A stretch of DNA of 64,000 nucleotides, taken from positions 7,322,917 to 7,386,916 of the forward strand of contig CM034536.1 of the NCBI GenBank assembly GCA_020002185.1, read 5' to 3'. A model generated the notes under the pieces. That model did no database searches and was not told the origin of the DNA. It was given only the letters and a program-made list of their open reading frames with translations. Shown in pieces: positions 21,249 to 25,325 of this stretch. Position numbers and translations under genes: made by a program. How positions within the stretch are numbered: the first letter of the stretch is position 1; each line of letters starts with the position of its first letter. Source of the DNA: Paraescarpia echinospica (lineage: Eukaryota; Annelida; Polychaeta; Sabellida; Siboglinidae).

Positions 21249-23966
21249 GTGTGTGAGTGTTTGTGTGTGTGAGTGTGTGTGTGAGTGTGTGTATGTGTGA
21301 GTGTGTGTTTGTATGTGTATTCCTGCATCATGGATAACAAACTTTCAGGGATTAGTCTATGGCTCTTTCAAAGAAAAGCGAAACTTTATTTTTTTTAAAT
21401 TTCCGATTGATTATGAGTTGTTACTGGTTTTAGAGTTCATACTGGGCATTAGGTGGATGTATATTAATTATTTTAATTTACATGTGGAATATGCAATTGT
21501 TCCGAGACACGTGAATAGTCCCCTGACCAGTTGGGCATATTGTACGTAAAATCAAATGCCATATATGAATACTCTGAGAAAACATCTGCTGCATCTGTTT
21601 GGCTGGAGGATGAACATTATTGCTAGTAATAATACTACTGATTGTTTGTTTAAAACCAAGTCCATATGCACACTTCAAGTACATATAAAACAATTTATTA
21701 ACAGGAATCAAAAGTACAAGTAAATAAAATATATAAATATACACATTGTTCTTCAAAAGTAATAATTTTTAAAATAATATGAGTAGGCCGTGCATAAAAT
21801 GGACAAGTTAAACAAATGAAATATGTGATATTTAAGTGTATATCGTGCATCAAAAGTACAGGTATAATAATTTGATGTACGGGGTACTCATGTTATGCAT
21901 TAAAGCATATAATTGATTACTCTTGTATGAGGCTTATGGATTTAATAATAATGTGTGGTTTCATGTAGTGCCGGTATCCATCTAGATAATGCACTCGTGA
22001 CACTTATCCATTATCAGAGCAAGTGTTTTGGCAGCCAATAATGCAGTGTTCATATGGATTTTTGTAGATTGAGACCATTGCCACTGTGAGTCCATGACAG
22101 GTTTACTTTCGAGTTCACTGTGCAAGATCTGTCAATTCCATTATGTTTGTTCGTTTGTTTTTGTATTTAACTACAAGACATATAGGTTGAAAAGGTGACA
22201 ATAACAGAACAATTATTAATTAATACAACTGGTAGTATTTAATAGAAGCATTGACGTGGATTTAATACATTTATTTATGGTATCTTTTAATCCCATATCA
22301 TTAATCCATGGATGACTCTGTAGTAGAACAGTTAATAATTAATACATAAGTCTGTAATTACTAGACACGATAGAGTGATTGATTTGATGCACTTACCGCA
22401 GTACATTTAATTCACTTACCTCAGTAATTACAGCATAATGTAAGGTTAGTACACTGAAAATTGAAACAATAGAATCATAATAATGTAATAAAATATCTAT
22501 TTAATATGCTCTAACTTTGCAGTGTGAAGTTGATACTGGAGTAAAAAGCAAAATAATATTACAATAAATTGATTTTTATGCGACACATTTCGTTGGTATT
22601 CAAAGAGCTTTATATAAAAAATCATGGAATAAATATGAAACGATACAAGCTAGACAAAATGAAAGTAAACAATGTGAAAATCTTTCAATTTGTTGATCTT
22701 CAGTGACACAGTCTAAAGTATATTGCTGGATGGAGCACATACCTGGCCCCTCACAAAAGGACGGGAACGAAAACCTGATGGGTGTTACACCAGAATGCTA
22801 AGGAAGTGTCTACATATCCATTGCGACAGTAGGCTGACAAATAAAGACGTTTATTTGAATGTAGGCAAATTCACAAACAAGATTCATTTGAGATGCCTGC
22901 CAAATTAGCTGGTCACTGCTATCACCACAAAGACAAAACAGTGTCAAAATACATCCTGTGCGAACACCCACTGACGGCAAGAAAAAGAGAGGGAGACAGA
23001 GAAAAACACACCAAGCTTGTCCGTGACAATCTCGGTGGTGAAATGACTCACCTCCAATCCCTATTGAACAAACCAATCCTTATGGAAGTGTTTCATCTTT
23101 GCACTGGCCTTGACCGTCCAATGGTAATAATAGACATCTATAAAAATCATTTGACTGTGATCCGCTGCTTATAGTAAATCACAAATGTGACACTTTAATG
23201 ATACCTGCATCTGGGTCGCCCAGCATGACAATTGATTGTTTTGTAAACTGCAGGTTTCTGTGGAGGACAACCAGACCCAGGCCGTGGACAACATCCGCAG
23301 GGCACAGAAGACACCGTCTAGGGTAGGCTCACTGTCGCGACATATTCACACGTTGGACATCAGCTTAGTGTCATTGTCATAGTGGTCAATTCACTGCATT
23401 TCTCAGATCTCTTTGTCATGCTTAGACTGTCGGCTATCACATGTTTAATTACTATATTTTACAGCAGTTTACACAATTCTGCTTTATGTAAGTTTCACAT
23501 CCATACATGGAAAACAGAATTGTCATTCTGATTCTCCCATGTCTCAATATTTCCACAAATTTGGCTATCAGATGATATAGGGTTTTTCTCTGTACCAACT
23601 GGTTTGTTTCTAATTCAGATGAGCTAAACAATGTGAATTTATCGTTGGCTGTCGTGACTGGTGTTAACATTTGCACGTATGTCAGAGCAGACTGATCAAT
23701 ATGGGGTAGATATCAATCTGTTATGATATTCTTTAGTTCATGTAGTGCGAATCGTGTCATCGCTATCTCATATCAGCACTCTCATCATTGGTATCATGGT
23801 CGATATCAGTGCTACCGGTTGATCGAAGCAGACTCATCTCTTCCAGTTCGCCATCTTGACGGAGCTGTCTAGACGCGAGAGGAGCTCGACGGGCCGGAGC
23901 AGTCTGCTTCAGAACGAACGCTTCCAGCTCCGGCTTGCTCCACCTTTACCCTTTGAGAGCGACTGA
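1008..23966 (+). CDS. VPS8: VPS8, CORVET complex subunit (3' half of the gene, 15 exons)
   Basis: VPS8 is a CORVET-specific subunit that binds Rab5 and tethers early endosomes before fusion. The visible part is the C-terminal alpha-helical region, the C-terminal RING-type zinc finger and the tail. Fifteen exons on the + strand (1008-1153, 1946-2030, 2632-2730, 9178-9317, 9938-10085, 10612-10701, 11592-11664, 16224-16321, 16618-16687, 17040-17122, 17792-17872, 19717-19880, 20815-21058, 23254-23322, 23847-23966) have AG/GT borders, and their phases join without interruption to a TGA. Recalled family landmarks appear in order: 'GYLRDTVRE', 'LCQRNS', 'ALWFPLL', 'TQVLNGM', 'LGMFDTYNYE', a CxxC...CGHxYHxxC...WTCYKC zinc finger, and a final 'NERFQLRLAPP'. 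The 5' half lies left of the window. The introns are transposon-rich but no exon appears damaged. The exon 13 donor is the least certain border. Confidence 0.93.
1208..1515 (+). mobile_element. tRNA-derived SINE with L2-like 3' tail (full-length copy)
   Basis: A pol III A-box-like 'tggcacagtgg' is at 1215-1225 and a B-box 'ggttcgaatcc' at 1258-1268, about 33 bases apart as in a tRNA head. The body follows, and the tail has 'gtgctttgagcagtcctaag' then 'tactggatacttt'. Related tails occur at 890, 8940-9140, 31318, 42868 and 59455. It sits in the VPS8 intron only 55 bases after an exon. Confidence 0.8.
1516..1945. other. Intron remainder, nothing recognised
   Basis: AT-rich sequence up to the acceptor 'tttgtcag' at 1945. 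I see no coding, repeat or RNA signature. Confidence 0.6.
1946..2030 (+). CDS. VPS8: VPS8 exon
   Basis: Two bases carried from the previous exon plus 85 bases here give 29 codons, FFKICERLY to RDTVRE, ending in phase 0 before 'gtaaga'. 'CERLYWKRRQYEKI' and 'GYLRDTVRE' are strong VPS8 landmarks. Confidence 0.93.
2031..2631. other. Intron, nothing recognised
   Basis: AT-rich, with no repeat or coding signature seen. It ends in 'ttccattgcag'. Confidence 0.6.
2632..2730 (+). CDS. VPS8: VPS8 exon
   Basis: 33 codons, GIVFHFVEHVL to VITNIH, phase 0 to phase 0, with the donor 'gtaagt'. It fits the helical segment that follows the 'YLRD' motif in VPS8. Confidence 0.88.
2747..2811. repeat. 25-bp tandem repeat flanking CR1 copy A (left side)
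   Basis: Units resembling 'tagttaattcaacttaag' plus 'ttgcaca' recur here and again at 5969-6022 on the other side of the LINE. The flanks differ at several bases. A pre-existing array split by the insertion is therefore more likely than a recent target-site duplication. Confidence 0.65.
2810..2991 (+). pseudogene. CR1 copy A ORF1, C-terminal fragment (SGNH esterase-like)
   Basis: It retains the last part of the esterase-like domain, including 'DLWGYFVGREDMYM' and the 'DGLHLSGKG' block with the D..H of the SGNH catalytic site. The N-terminal Ser and Asn blocks are missing because of 5' truncation. It ends with TAT TTA AAC TAG. Confidence 0.8.
2982..2988 (+). promoter_or_regulatory. Candidate -1 ribosomal frameshift heptamer, copy A
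   Basis: T TTA AAC is in ORF1 phase (TA[T TTA AAC] TAG). A -1 slip gives TTT AAA CTA GAT, the ORF2 frame. No strong downstream stem-loop is obvious by eye. Confidence 0.55.
2982..5870 (+). CDS. CR1 copy A ORF2: AP endonuclease-reverse transcriptase
   Basis: This is a LINE ORF2 polyprotein that nicks target DNA and primes reverse transcription there. From the first in-frame ATG (3156) it has 904 codons. The frame is open upstream to the end of ORF1, and the first endonuclease motif 'CLNARS' lies before that ATG, so the ATG is probably not the true start. Endonuclease residues are present: Glu in 'GITESW' (about residue 14), Asp in 'GDFNH' (118) and Asp-His in 'SSDHN' (186-187). The RT has 'DFQKAFDKVPH', 'GVPQGSVLGP' and the catalytic 'FADD' at 636-639. 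The C-terminus ends 'MFKNKIDTHLKRAGYM'. All expected catalytic residues are retained and there is no internal stop. The CR1 superfamily fits the motifs best; the subclade is not certain. Confidence 0.9.
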   Translation, partial: FKLDSQGGFTEKPETGGIDKDSRNKSAKNSLENCSESGYKCICLNARSIVNKRSELNIMVEDIDPHIIGITESWATTDISDAELGLTGYVMFRKDRIGRKGGGVILYIKESIQAYEIKLEREADCEEAVWCNIVTGNSTLTVGLVYRSPNISIEENEKIQNAIREVSKRNCIIMGDFNHGHIQWKSLQSMGSEDHKFLVLVQDSFLSQHVLEPTRGENVLDLVLSSQKELVDNVKICEPLGSSDHNQIHFTIKVKSERNSKKQYRKNFHKGRYKDMRKYLAKIDWNNTLKNKTATECWNILNSEIKCIVDKFVPFKKQGKRSKKKHLSKEAIRKIKYKQMMWKSYRCTGNDEDYNIYKEALNQATAEIRNSKRSYEKKLASNIKHDSKSFYAYIRSKQKVQDKVGPLEDSAGNTISEGFLMAEDLNEYFSSVFTREDISSLPVPEAKFKGADSDYLGQLVVTSEMVAKKIRAMKDNKSPGVDGIPPKLLLEIVEQISVPLATVFNLSLEEGVVPLEWKEANIIPLFKKGSRNKSENYRPVSLTSVICKLLERLIKDHMVDFLVKHNLINPSQHGFLKARSCLTNMLCFLEDITRWVDEGSPVDIIYLDFQKAFDKVPHQRLLLKLKAHGIGNGIINWIEKWLNDRRQRVVVDGEASNWKSVLSGVPQGSVLGPILFLIYINDLDDDITSKVLKFADDTKVFRRIKSDGDRQHLQDDLDRLIKWSEKWQMLFNFGKCKCLHTGHGNEEVKYKMGGTVLSTTVKEKDLGLTISADMKVSEQCGIAASKGNQILGLIRRNIAYKKKELIVPLYKTIVRPHLEYCIQAWRPYRKKDIDMLERVQRRATKMIPNLRDLSYEIRLKECGLTTLETRRLRGDHIEVFKILNGYENIDRNIFFSVKKDRRTRGHEATLVKEQCRLDIRKFSFSQRTVNEWNRLSPDCVGASSVNMFKNKIDTHLKRAGYM
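5919..5947 (+). other. CR1 3' UTR hairpin, copy A
   Basis: The arms tgccatcc...ggatggca are separated by 'agagtaatttttct'-like sequence. Copies B, C and D have the same hairpin with paired base changes (see findings). It lies just before the terminal repeats and may be the RNA feature recognised by the RT. Confidence 0.65.
5969..6022. repeat. 25-bp tandem repeat flanking CR1 copy A (right side)
   Basis: Units with 'tatgttgcatatagttaact' and 'cacataattaattcaacc' match the left flank at 2747-2811 with several differences. Confidence 0.6.
6128..7170 (-). mobile_element. L2/CR1-like LINE fragment, RT C-terminal part
   Basis: On the minus strand the frame at 7012-6470 encodes 180 codons with 'SLFLPYISYCCEVWGSTY' and 'FILQKKVIRLICN', and ends near 'VKIWNSYDEKI'. 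These are the region after the RT palm and the thumb/C-terminal part of an L2-type LINE. The frame continues upstream to about 7170 ('LNWKEHV') but has a stop at about 7020, so it is decayed. A TA microsatellite (6348-6450) lies inside its 3' part. 'aataaacaatcaatcaat' at the left end, read on the minus strand, is a plausible LINE tail. The element is 5'-truncated, and its frames differ from the CR1 family of copies A-D. Confidence 0.75.
6348..6450. repeat. TA/CATA-rich microsatellite
   Basis: Runs of (ta)n interrupted by 'catatatacatg'. Confidence 0.9.
7171..7740. other. Intron sequence, nothing recognised
   Basis: AT-rich with no coding signature. The sequence after 7680 could be the outer part of the following inverted-repeat element, but the match stops at about 7741. 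Confidence 0.5.
7741..8745. mobile_element. Long-inverted-repeat (MITE-like) element with internal tRNA-like module, copy 1
   Basis: The left arm at 7744-7889 is the reverse complement of 8565-8710, both 146 bases long. Shared blocks include 'gtgacgtcac', 'actcgcatcagg', 'tttccatgcattcagagc' and 'aatacaaacactagtcat'. No transposase ORF is present. The interior holds a tRNA-like sequence on the minus strand (8179-8261). Part of a second copy starts at about 18125. The outer right end (to 'gagctc') is taken from that match; the outer left end is uncertain. Confidence 0.8.
8179..8261 (-). other. tRNA-like pol III module inside the inverted-repeat element
   Basis: Read on the minus strand it starts 'ggtgccactagctcagttgg' (A-box region), has 'agttcaatcct' as a degenerate B box, and ends 'gacacca'. 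The acceptor ends pair at six of seven positions. The anticodon region does not form a clean stem, so it is a tRNA pseudogene or SINE head and not a functional tRNA gene. Confidence 0.6.
8940..9140 (+). mobile_element. SINE copy, 5'-truncated, next to a VPS8 acceptor
   Basis: It shares 'gaatatctagctacagacagtgg' (in part), 'ctttccagagaagttgagatgg' (in part) and 'gcattatataagaactta' with the SINE at 1208. No tRNA head is present. It ends about 37 bases before the 3' splice site at 9177. Confidence 0.65.
9178..9317 (+). CDS. VPS8: VPS8 exon whose donor lies in a minisatellite
   Basis: 46 codons plus 2 bases, TLVTISSSNTAQLV to AIFEC, after 'tttgtag'. 'AQLVLSCFCDRLQVIVKKLE' matches the VPS8 helical repeats. 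The donor is CG|gtaggt at 9318. The last 14 exon bases and the donor form the first unit of a 27-bp tandem repeat. The next exon (9938) completes the split codon. Confidence 0.93.
9304..9515 (+). repeat. 27-bp minisatellite spanning a splice donor (8 copies)
   Basis: The unit is 'atctttgagtgtcggtagg' plus 'tgttgttt'. Units start at 9304, 9331, 9358, 9385, 9412, 9439, 9466 and 9493; the last one is diverged. Each carries the exon end and a cg|gtaggt donor. Units are nearly identical, which points to recent expansion. Confidence 0.95.
9516..9937. other. Intron, nothing recognised
   Basis: AT-rich sequence ending in 'tctcaccag'. Confidence 0.6.
9938..10085 (+). CDS. VPS8: VPS8 exon
   Basis: Completes the split Arg codon and adds 49 codons, EDEGGATEHPDI to LTETLE, ending in phase 0 before 'gtgcat'. 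'YIELMCKVDVDKV' and 'GYRLTETLE' match VPS8. Confidence 0.92.
10086..10611. other. Intron, nothing recognised
   Basis: No repeat or coding signature seen. It ends in 'atgtcttctag'. Confidence 0.6.
10612..10701 (+). CDS. VPS8: VPS8 exon
   Basis: 30 codons, ICRRHDVSEATSFLLEKLGD and on to VLLK, phase 0 to phase 0, donor 'gtgagt'. 'FLLEKLGDVQEAF' is a typical alpha-solenoid segment of VPS proteins. Confidence 0.93.
10702..11141. other. Intron, nothing recognised before CR1 fragment D
   Basis: No coding or repeat signature seen. Confidence 0.55.
11142..11487 (+). mobile_element. CR1-like LINE, copy D (3' end only)
   Basis: It matches the last ~70 codons of ORF2 from 'LNGYENIDRN', with a nonsense change in the 'RKFSFSQ' block, followed by the 3' UTR, its hairpin (11435-11464) and two terminal 'atcttgttaa' units. 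It is a 5'-truncated insertion in sense orientation in a VPS8 intron. Confidence 0.9.
11592..11664 (+). CDS. VPS8: VPS8 exon
   Basis: 24 codons plus one base, KLKSSIGQFCEKCSPQHKKA and on, after 'gtgtttgcag' and before 'gttcgt'. This stretch is variable in the family. The exon is supported mainly by phase, since its last base completes the next exon's first codon. Confidence 0.75.
11981..13120 (+). pseudogene. CR1 copy B ORF1: zinc-finger plus SGNH esterase protein, frameshifted
   Basis: Known CR1 ORF1 proteins can carry a PHD-like finger and an esterase domain. Here 'CCGKSW...FTFQCIGC' (11987-12049) gives two Cys pairs. A Lys/Glu-rich linker follows (to about 12570). The esterase has 'GDSIMR' (Ser block), 'VGTNN' (Asn block, at about 12761-12775) and 'DGLHLS' (Asp/His). 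The frame shifts at an A run near 12275, near 12575 and at the G run near 12740, so this copy is broken. The in-frame ATG at 12014 is a possible start. It ends at TAG 13118-13120. Confidence 0.78.
13111..13117 (+). promoter_or_regulatory. Candidate -1 ribosomal frameshift heptamer, copy B
   Basis: TAT TTA AAC TAG in the ORF1 frame contains T TTA AAC. The -1 frame reads TTT AAA CTA GAT and continues as ORF2. The identical heptamer and phase are seen in copies A and C. Confidence 0.55.
13111..16000 (+). pseudogene. CR1 copy B ORF2, endonuclease-RT with stops and frameshift
   Basis: It has the same architecture as copy A. The endonuclease is intact ('NARS', 'ITESW', 'GDFNH', 'SDHN'). Damage: TAA at 14125-14127, a ~5-base deletion near 14400 that shifts the frame, TGA at 14705-14707, a 6-base in-frame insertion near 15052, the first Asp of the FADD box changed to Asn (15197-15199), TGA at 15563-15565, and a TAG near 15628. 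It cannot make an active RT. Confidence 0.9.
16048..16077 (+). other. CR1 3' UTR hairpin, copy B
   Basis: tgccacc...ggtggca arms around 'tagagttaattctctg', whose inner bases also pair (agag/ctct). It is followed by two 'atcttgttaa' units. Confidence 0.65.
16224..16321 (+). CDS. VPS8: VPS8 exon
   Basis: Completes the split Gly codon, then GIAMWQAIEGVISTLVHL and 'CQRNSPKMEEADSE', ending in phase 0. 'LCQRNS' is a recalled VPS8 motif. The acceptor is 'gtgttgatag', 125 bases after the end of CR1 copy B. Confidence 0.9.
16618..16687 (+). CDS. VPS8: VPS8 exon
   Basis: ALWFPLLDTVLASQRN to SHAE plus one base. 'ALWFPLL' is a clear VPS8 landmark. Acceptor 'ctttcag', donor 'gtttgt'. Confidence 0.93.
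16955..17005. repeat. TG-rich microsatellite
   Basis: Degenerate (tg)n with 'gcgtttgcg', ending 35 bases before the next VPS8 exon. Confidence 0.8.
17040..17122 (+). CDS. VPS8: VPS8 exon
   Basis: AFKTLTTQVLNGMMGYVALP to VLQRIMQ, phase 1 to phase 0, donor 'gtaagg'. It is strongly VPS8-like. Confidence 0.94.
17123..17791. other. Intron, nothing recognised
   Basis: AT-rich sequence ending in 'ttcggcccag'. No repeat or coding signature seen. Confidence 0.6.
17792..17872 (+). CDS. VPS8: VPS8 exon
   Basis: 27 codons, DPGYCSGRFGEVRELVLGMF to NYEK, phase 0, donor 'gtgaga'. 'FGEVR.LVLGMFDTYNYE' is highly characteristic. Confidence 0.95.
17889..17948. repeat. 10-bp tandem repeat just inside an intron
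   Basis: About six copies of 'cttgcctaca', beginning 17 bases after the donor at 17873. Confidence 0.93.
18125..18756 (-). mobile_element. Inverted-repeat/tRNA-like element, copy 2 (half)
   Basis: It matches the right half of the element at 7741-8745 in reverse orientation: 'aatgagctagg.gatcacatgg', 'tcgaagcgagtgtcagaa' and 'cactagtcat.atagaggaac'. It then carries a tRNA-like module at 18642-18715 with a 'ggccgagtggttaag' A-box region and 'gggttcaagctt'. This A-box region differs from that of copy 1. Confidence 0.7.
18757..18887. mobile_element. Small fold-back element (about 130 bp)
   Basis: The left arm 'caaaggattaatcttcaa' is the reverse complement of the right arm 'ttgaagattaatcctttg'. 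Pairing goes on inward through 'aataaac'/'gtttatt' with a few mismatches. It separates two oppositely oriented tRNA-like half-elements. Confidence 0.75.
18900..19215 (+). mobile_element. Inverted-repeat/tRNA-like element, copy 3 (half, opposite orientation)
   Basis: It matches the interior of copy 1 in forward orientation: 'cgaataaataattactaca', then 'tggtttacattactt'. It ends with a minus-strand tRNA-like module at 19130-19215 whose A-box region, 'ggccgagtggttaag', equals that of copy 2. Copies 2 and 3 together form a large imperfect inverted repeat. Confidence 0.65.
19438..19645 (-). mobile_element. L2-like LINE 3' end
   Basis: On the minus strand the frame encodes 'GLWNELPVDILVSRTLNMF' and 'RKSLKTSFY' then a stop, the typical 'WN.LP...FK..LK..L' end of L2-type RT proteins. 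It is followed by a 3' UTR with 'gatccgctgagcgggattt' and 'tttaataaatac'. It ends about 70 bases upstream of a VPS8 exon. Confidence 0.75.
19717..19880 (+). CDS. VPS8: VPS8 exon, first half of the zinc finger
   Basis: 54 codons plus 2 bases, TLLHTCCNLLNHDVHKQIVS to DNVICF. 'RRDTCQLCRKSL' gives the first CxxC pair of the RING-type finger. Donor 'gtgagg'. Confidence 0.93.
19881..20248. other. Intron, nothing recognised
   Basis: AT-rich, no signature seen. Confidence 0.55.
20249..20749. mobile_element. pogo/Tigger-like MITE with internal tandem array
   Basis: The ends 'tacagtggaccttcac' and 'gaggtttaactgta' form short inverted termini (ACAGT.RACCT type) next to TA, as in pogo-like elements. 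No transposase is present. The interior is a 42-bp array (20272-20607). It ends 65 bases before the next VPS8 exon. Confidence 0.6.
20272..20607. repeat. 42-bp tandem array, about 8 copies
   Basis: Unit 'cctcacaattaaggtcaccc' then 'taggacagtcccaattattt' then 'ca', with substitutions between units (for example aataagg versus attaagg). Confidence 0.92.
20815..21058 (+). CDS. VPS8: VPS8 exon, second half of the zinc finger and Ser-rich linker
   Basis: After the split Arg codon it reads 'CGHAYHEVCLQSPGCCERVD' and then 'WTCYKCSS', which complete the RING-type zinc ligands. A Ser-rich linker follows. The donor 'gtaact' at 21059 is chosen because it keeps phase 0 into the next exon; 'gtggct' at 21021 and 'gtactt' at 21045 would shift the frame. 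Confidence 0.88.
21079..21320. repeat. (GT)n microsatellite, about 240 bp
   Basis: gtgtgtgt with 'gtgagtgt' and 'gtatgt' variants, just inside the intron after the RING exon. Confidence 0.97.
21333..21430. repeat. Dispersed repeat, member 1
   Basis: 'aaactttcagggatt' and 'aaagaaaagcg' align in order with 40713-40790. The family is not identified. Confidence 0.5.
21431..22685. other. Long intron, nothing recognised
   Basis: AT-rich. I see no ORF, repeat or RNA signature that I can support. Confidence 0.55.
22690..23115 (+). mobile_element. LINE remnant, RT C-terminal part
   Basis: Two frames joined by a small shift near 22890 read 'DGCYTRMLRKCLHI', 'NKIHLRCL', 'LAGHCYHHKD' and 'ILCEHPL'. 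This is the 'YTRMLR...LAGH..RH' end of a non-LTR RT. It is decayed and in an intron in sense orientation. The subclade cannot be named with certainty. Confidence 0.65.
23254..23322 (+). CDS. VPS8: VPS8 exon
   Basis: 23 codons, VSVEDNQTQAVDNIRRAQKT and PSR, phase 0. 'QAVDNIRRAQ' fits the short helix near the VPS8 C-terminus. Acceptor 'actgcag', donor 'gtaggc'. Confidence 0.88.
23323..23846. other. Last intron, nothing recognised
   Basis: Ends in 'cttccag'. No coding or repeat signature seen. Confidence 0.6.
23847..23966 (+). CDS. VPS8: VPS8 terminal exon with stop codon
   Basis: 39 codons, FAILTELSRRERSS to LPFESD, then TGA. 'NERFQLRLAPP' matches the conserved VPS8 C-terminal tail. Confidence 0.95.
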   Translation, partial: FAILTELSRRERSSTGRSSLLQNERFQLRLAPPLPFESD

Positions 23967-25045
23967 CTGCGGTGTTAATCCCCAGATGTCTGTGACACCC
24001 GTTTGAACAAGCCTAGACAACTGTGTGCTGATGGTGACAGTTGGTGGATTCAGAATCTGATGTCATACTCTAACGTCATAATCCAAATTATTGCAGGACC
24101 TCTTCAAGCTTTGCCTTATAGTTACTGTATGCATTTACATCTCTAGGACGGTATACACCCGCCAAATCAACTTTTCCTGCATGCTGTTCTTTAAACAACA
24201 ACGTTGCCCTTTGTTTGTGTCACAAAGAAAATACTTTGGGCGTGAATTTCTATGAATAATACGATAGAATGTCCGTTAGCTTTACATCTGTTGCGGACAT
24301 TTTAGTACGCCTATCGGACCTGTTTGCTAGGCAGTAGGCGACGTAATTGATCGTTCAAATACCTGTGTATATTAGTTAATTGGCACAATGCTTCTAGCTC
24401 TGGTCAAAGTCCTCGTCAACATGTTATGCAGTTAGTGTACATATATAGCTTATACACGCATTTATTTATCACGCTTGTCAAGGTATTTGTCAGGTATCTT
24501 TGTGCCAATGCTCCTGACTGTATTTGTGCAATAAATCAGTGTACATTATATATCTTGTAAGCGCATTTATATATCTTACTTCTTGTCGAGGTATTTGTTA
24601 TGAATCACGAATACAATTAAGTCTGACACAGTCATTTATTTGATGTTCTTTGTAGAAAAGTAAATGCATGGCCTACCGCTGCTGAAAATGTGGTGTGGCA
24701 AGCACCCGTAACCATGTCGATTGCAGCATGAGAAGTTAGACCAACAATGAACACGGATTGGTACAATTCTACATAACTAACACACGTTCTTTATATCTGT
24801 AGTAAGGTGTCCATTGTCCAGTCTCTGACTGTATACACTTCATCCCCACACTGGACTGTTCATTGCAATACAAAGTGTCACTTATGCCATGGGAAGATTC
24901 AGCCACGTTGAAACTACTGTTGCAAGGTCACATAATAACACCATTACCCATAGCTAGGTGTTCATCATTAGAACCATATAACACTAGATTATTAGTTATT
25001 AATATCGTGTAATATGTAATAAAATACAACAAAATGTAAACATAT
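23967..25045 (+). other. VPS8 3' UTR and downstream flank
   Basis: An AATAAA signal at 24530-24535 ('gcaataaatcag') is a candidate poly(A) signal, about 565 bases after the stop. No other feature is seen before CR1 copy C. Confidence 0.45.
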
Positions 25046-25049
25046 AACA

Positions 25050-25325
25050 AGAGTTGAACAGGTTATTCTGTCAGGAATTTTGCCAGTAATGGGAGGAAGG
25101 GGGACAACGTATAGAAACTGCAAGAGGATGGCGATCAACGCACTAGTTGAGCAGATGTGTGAAGAAGAGGGGGTGGGATTCACAGATTTATGGGGATACT
25201 TTGTTGGGAGGGAAGATATGTACATGAGAGATGGCCTCCATCTTAGTGGAAAGGGGGCAGCAGTTTTCTCAAAGAACTTGCTGCGATCTGTTGACAGTGG
25301 GACAGGTTGCATCTATTTAAACTAG
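25050..25325 (+). pseudogene. CR1 copy C ORF1 fragment (esterase C-terminal part)
   Basis: It retains 'GILPVMGGR' and the 'DGLHLSGKGAAVF' block, and ends TAT TTA AAC TAG. The Ser and Asn catalytic blocks are lost by truncation. Confidence 0.8.
25316..25322 (+). promoter_or_regulatory. Candidate -1 ribosomal frameshift heptamer, copy C
   Basis: T TTA AAC directly before the ORF1 TAG, in the same phase as in copies A and B. Confidence 0.55.

Noticed and set aside
21041..21340. His/Thr-rich and Cys/Val-rich ORFs over the GT repeat
   Set aside because: Simple-repeat translation without any gene context.
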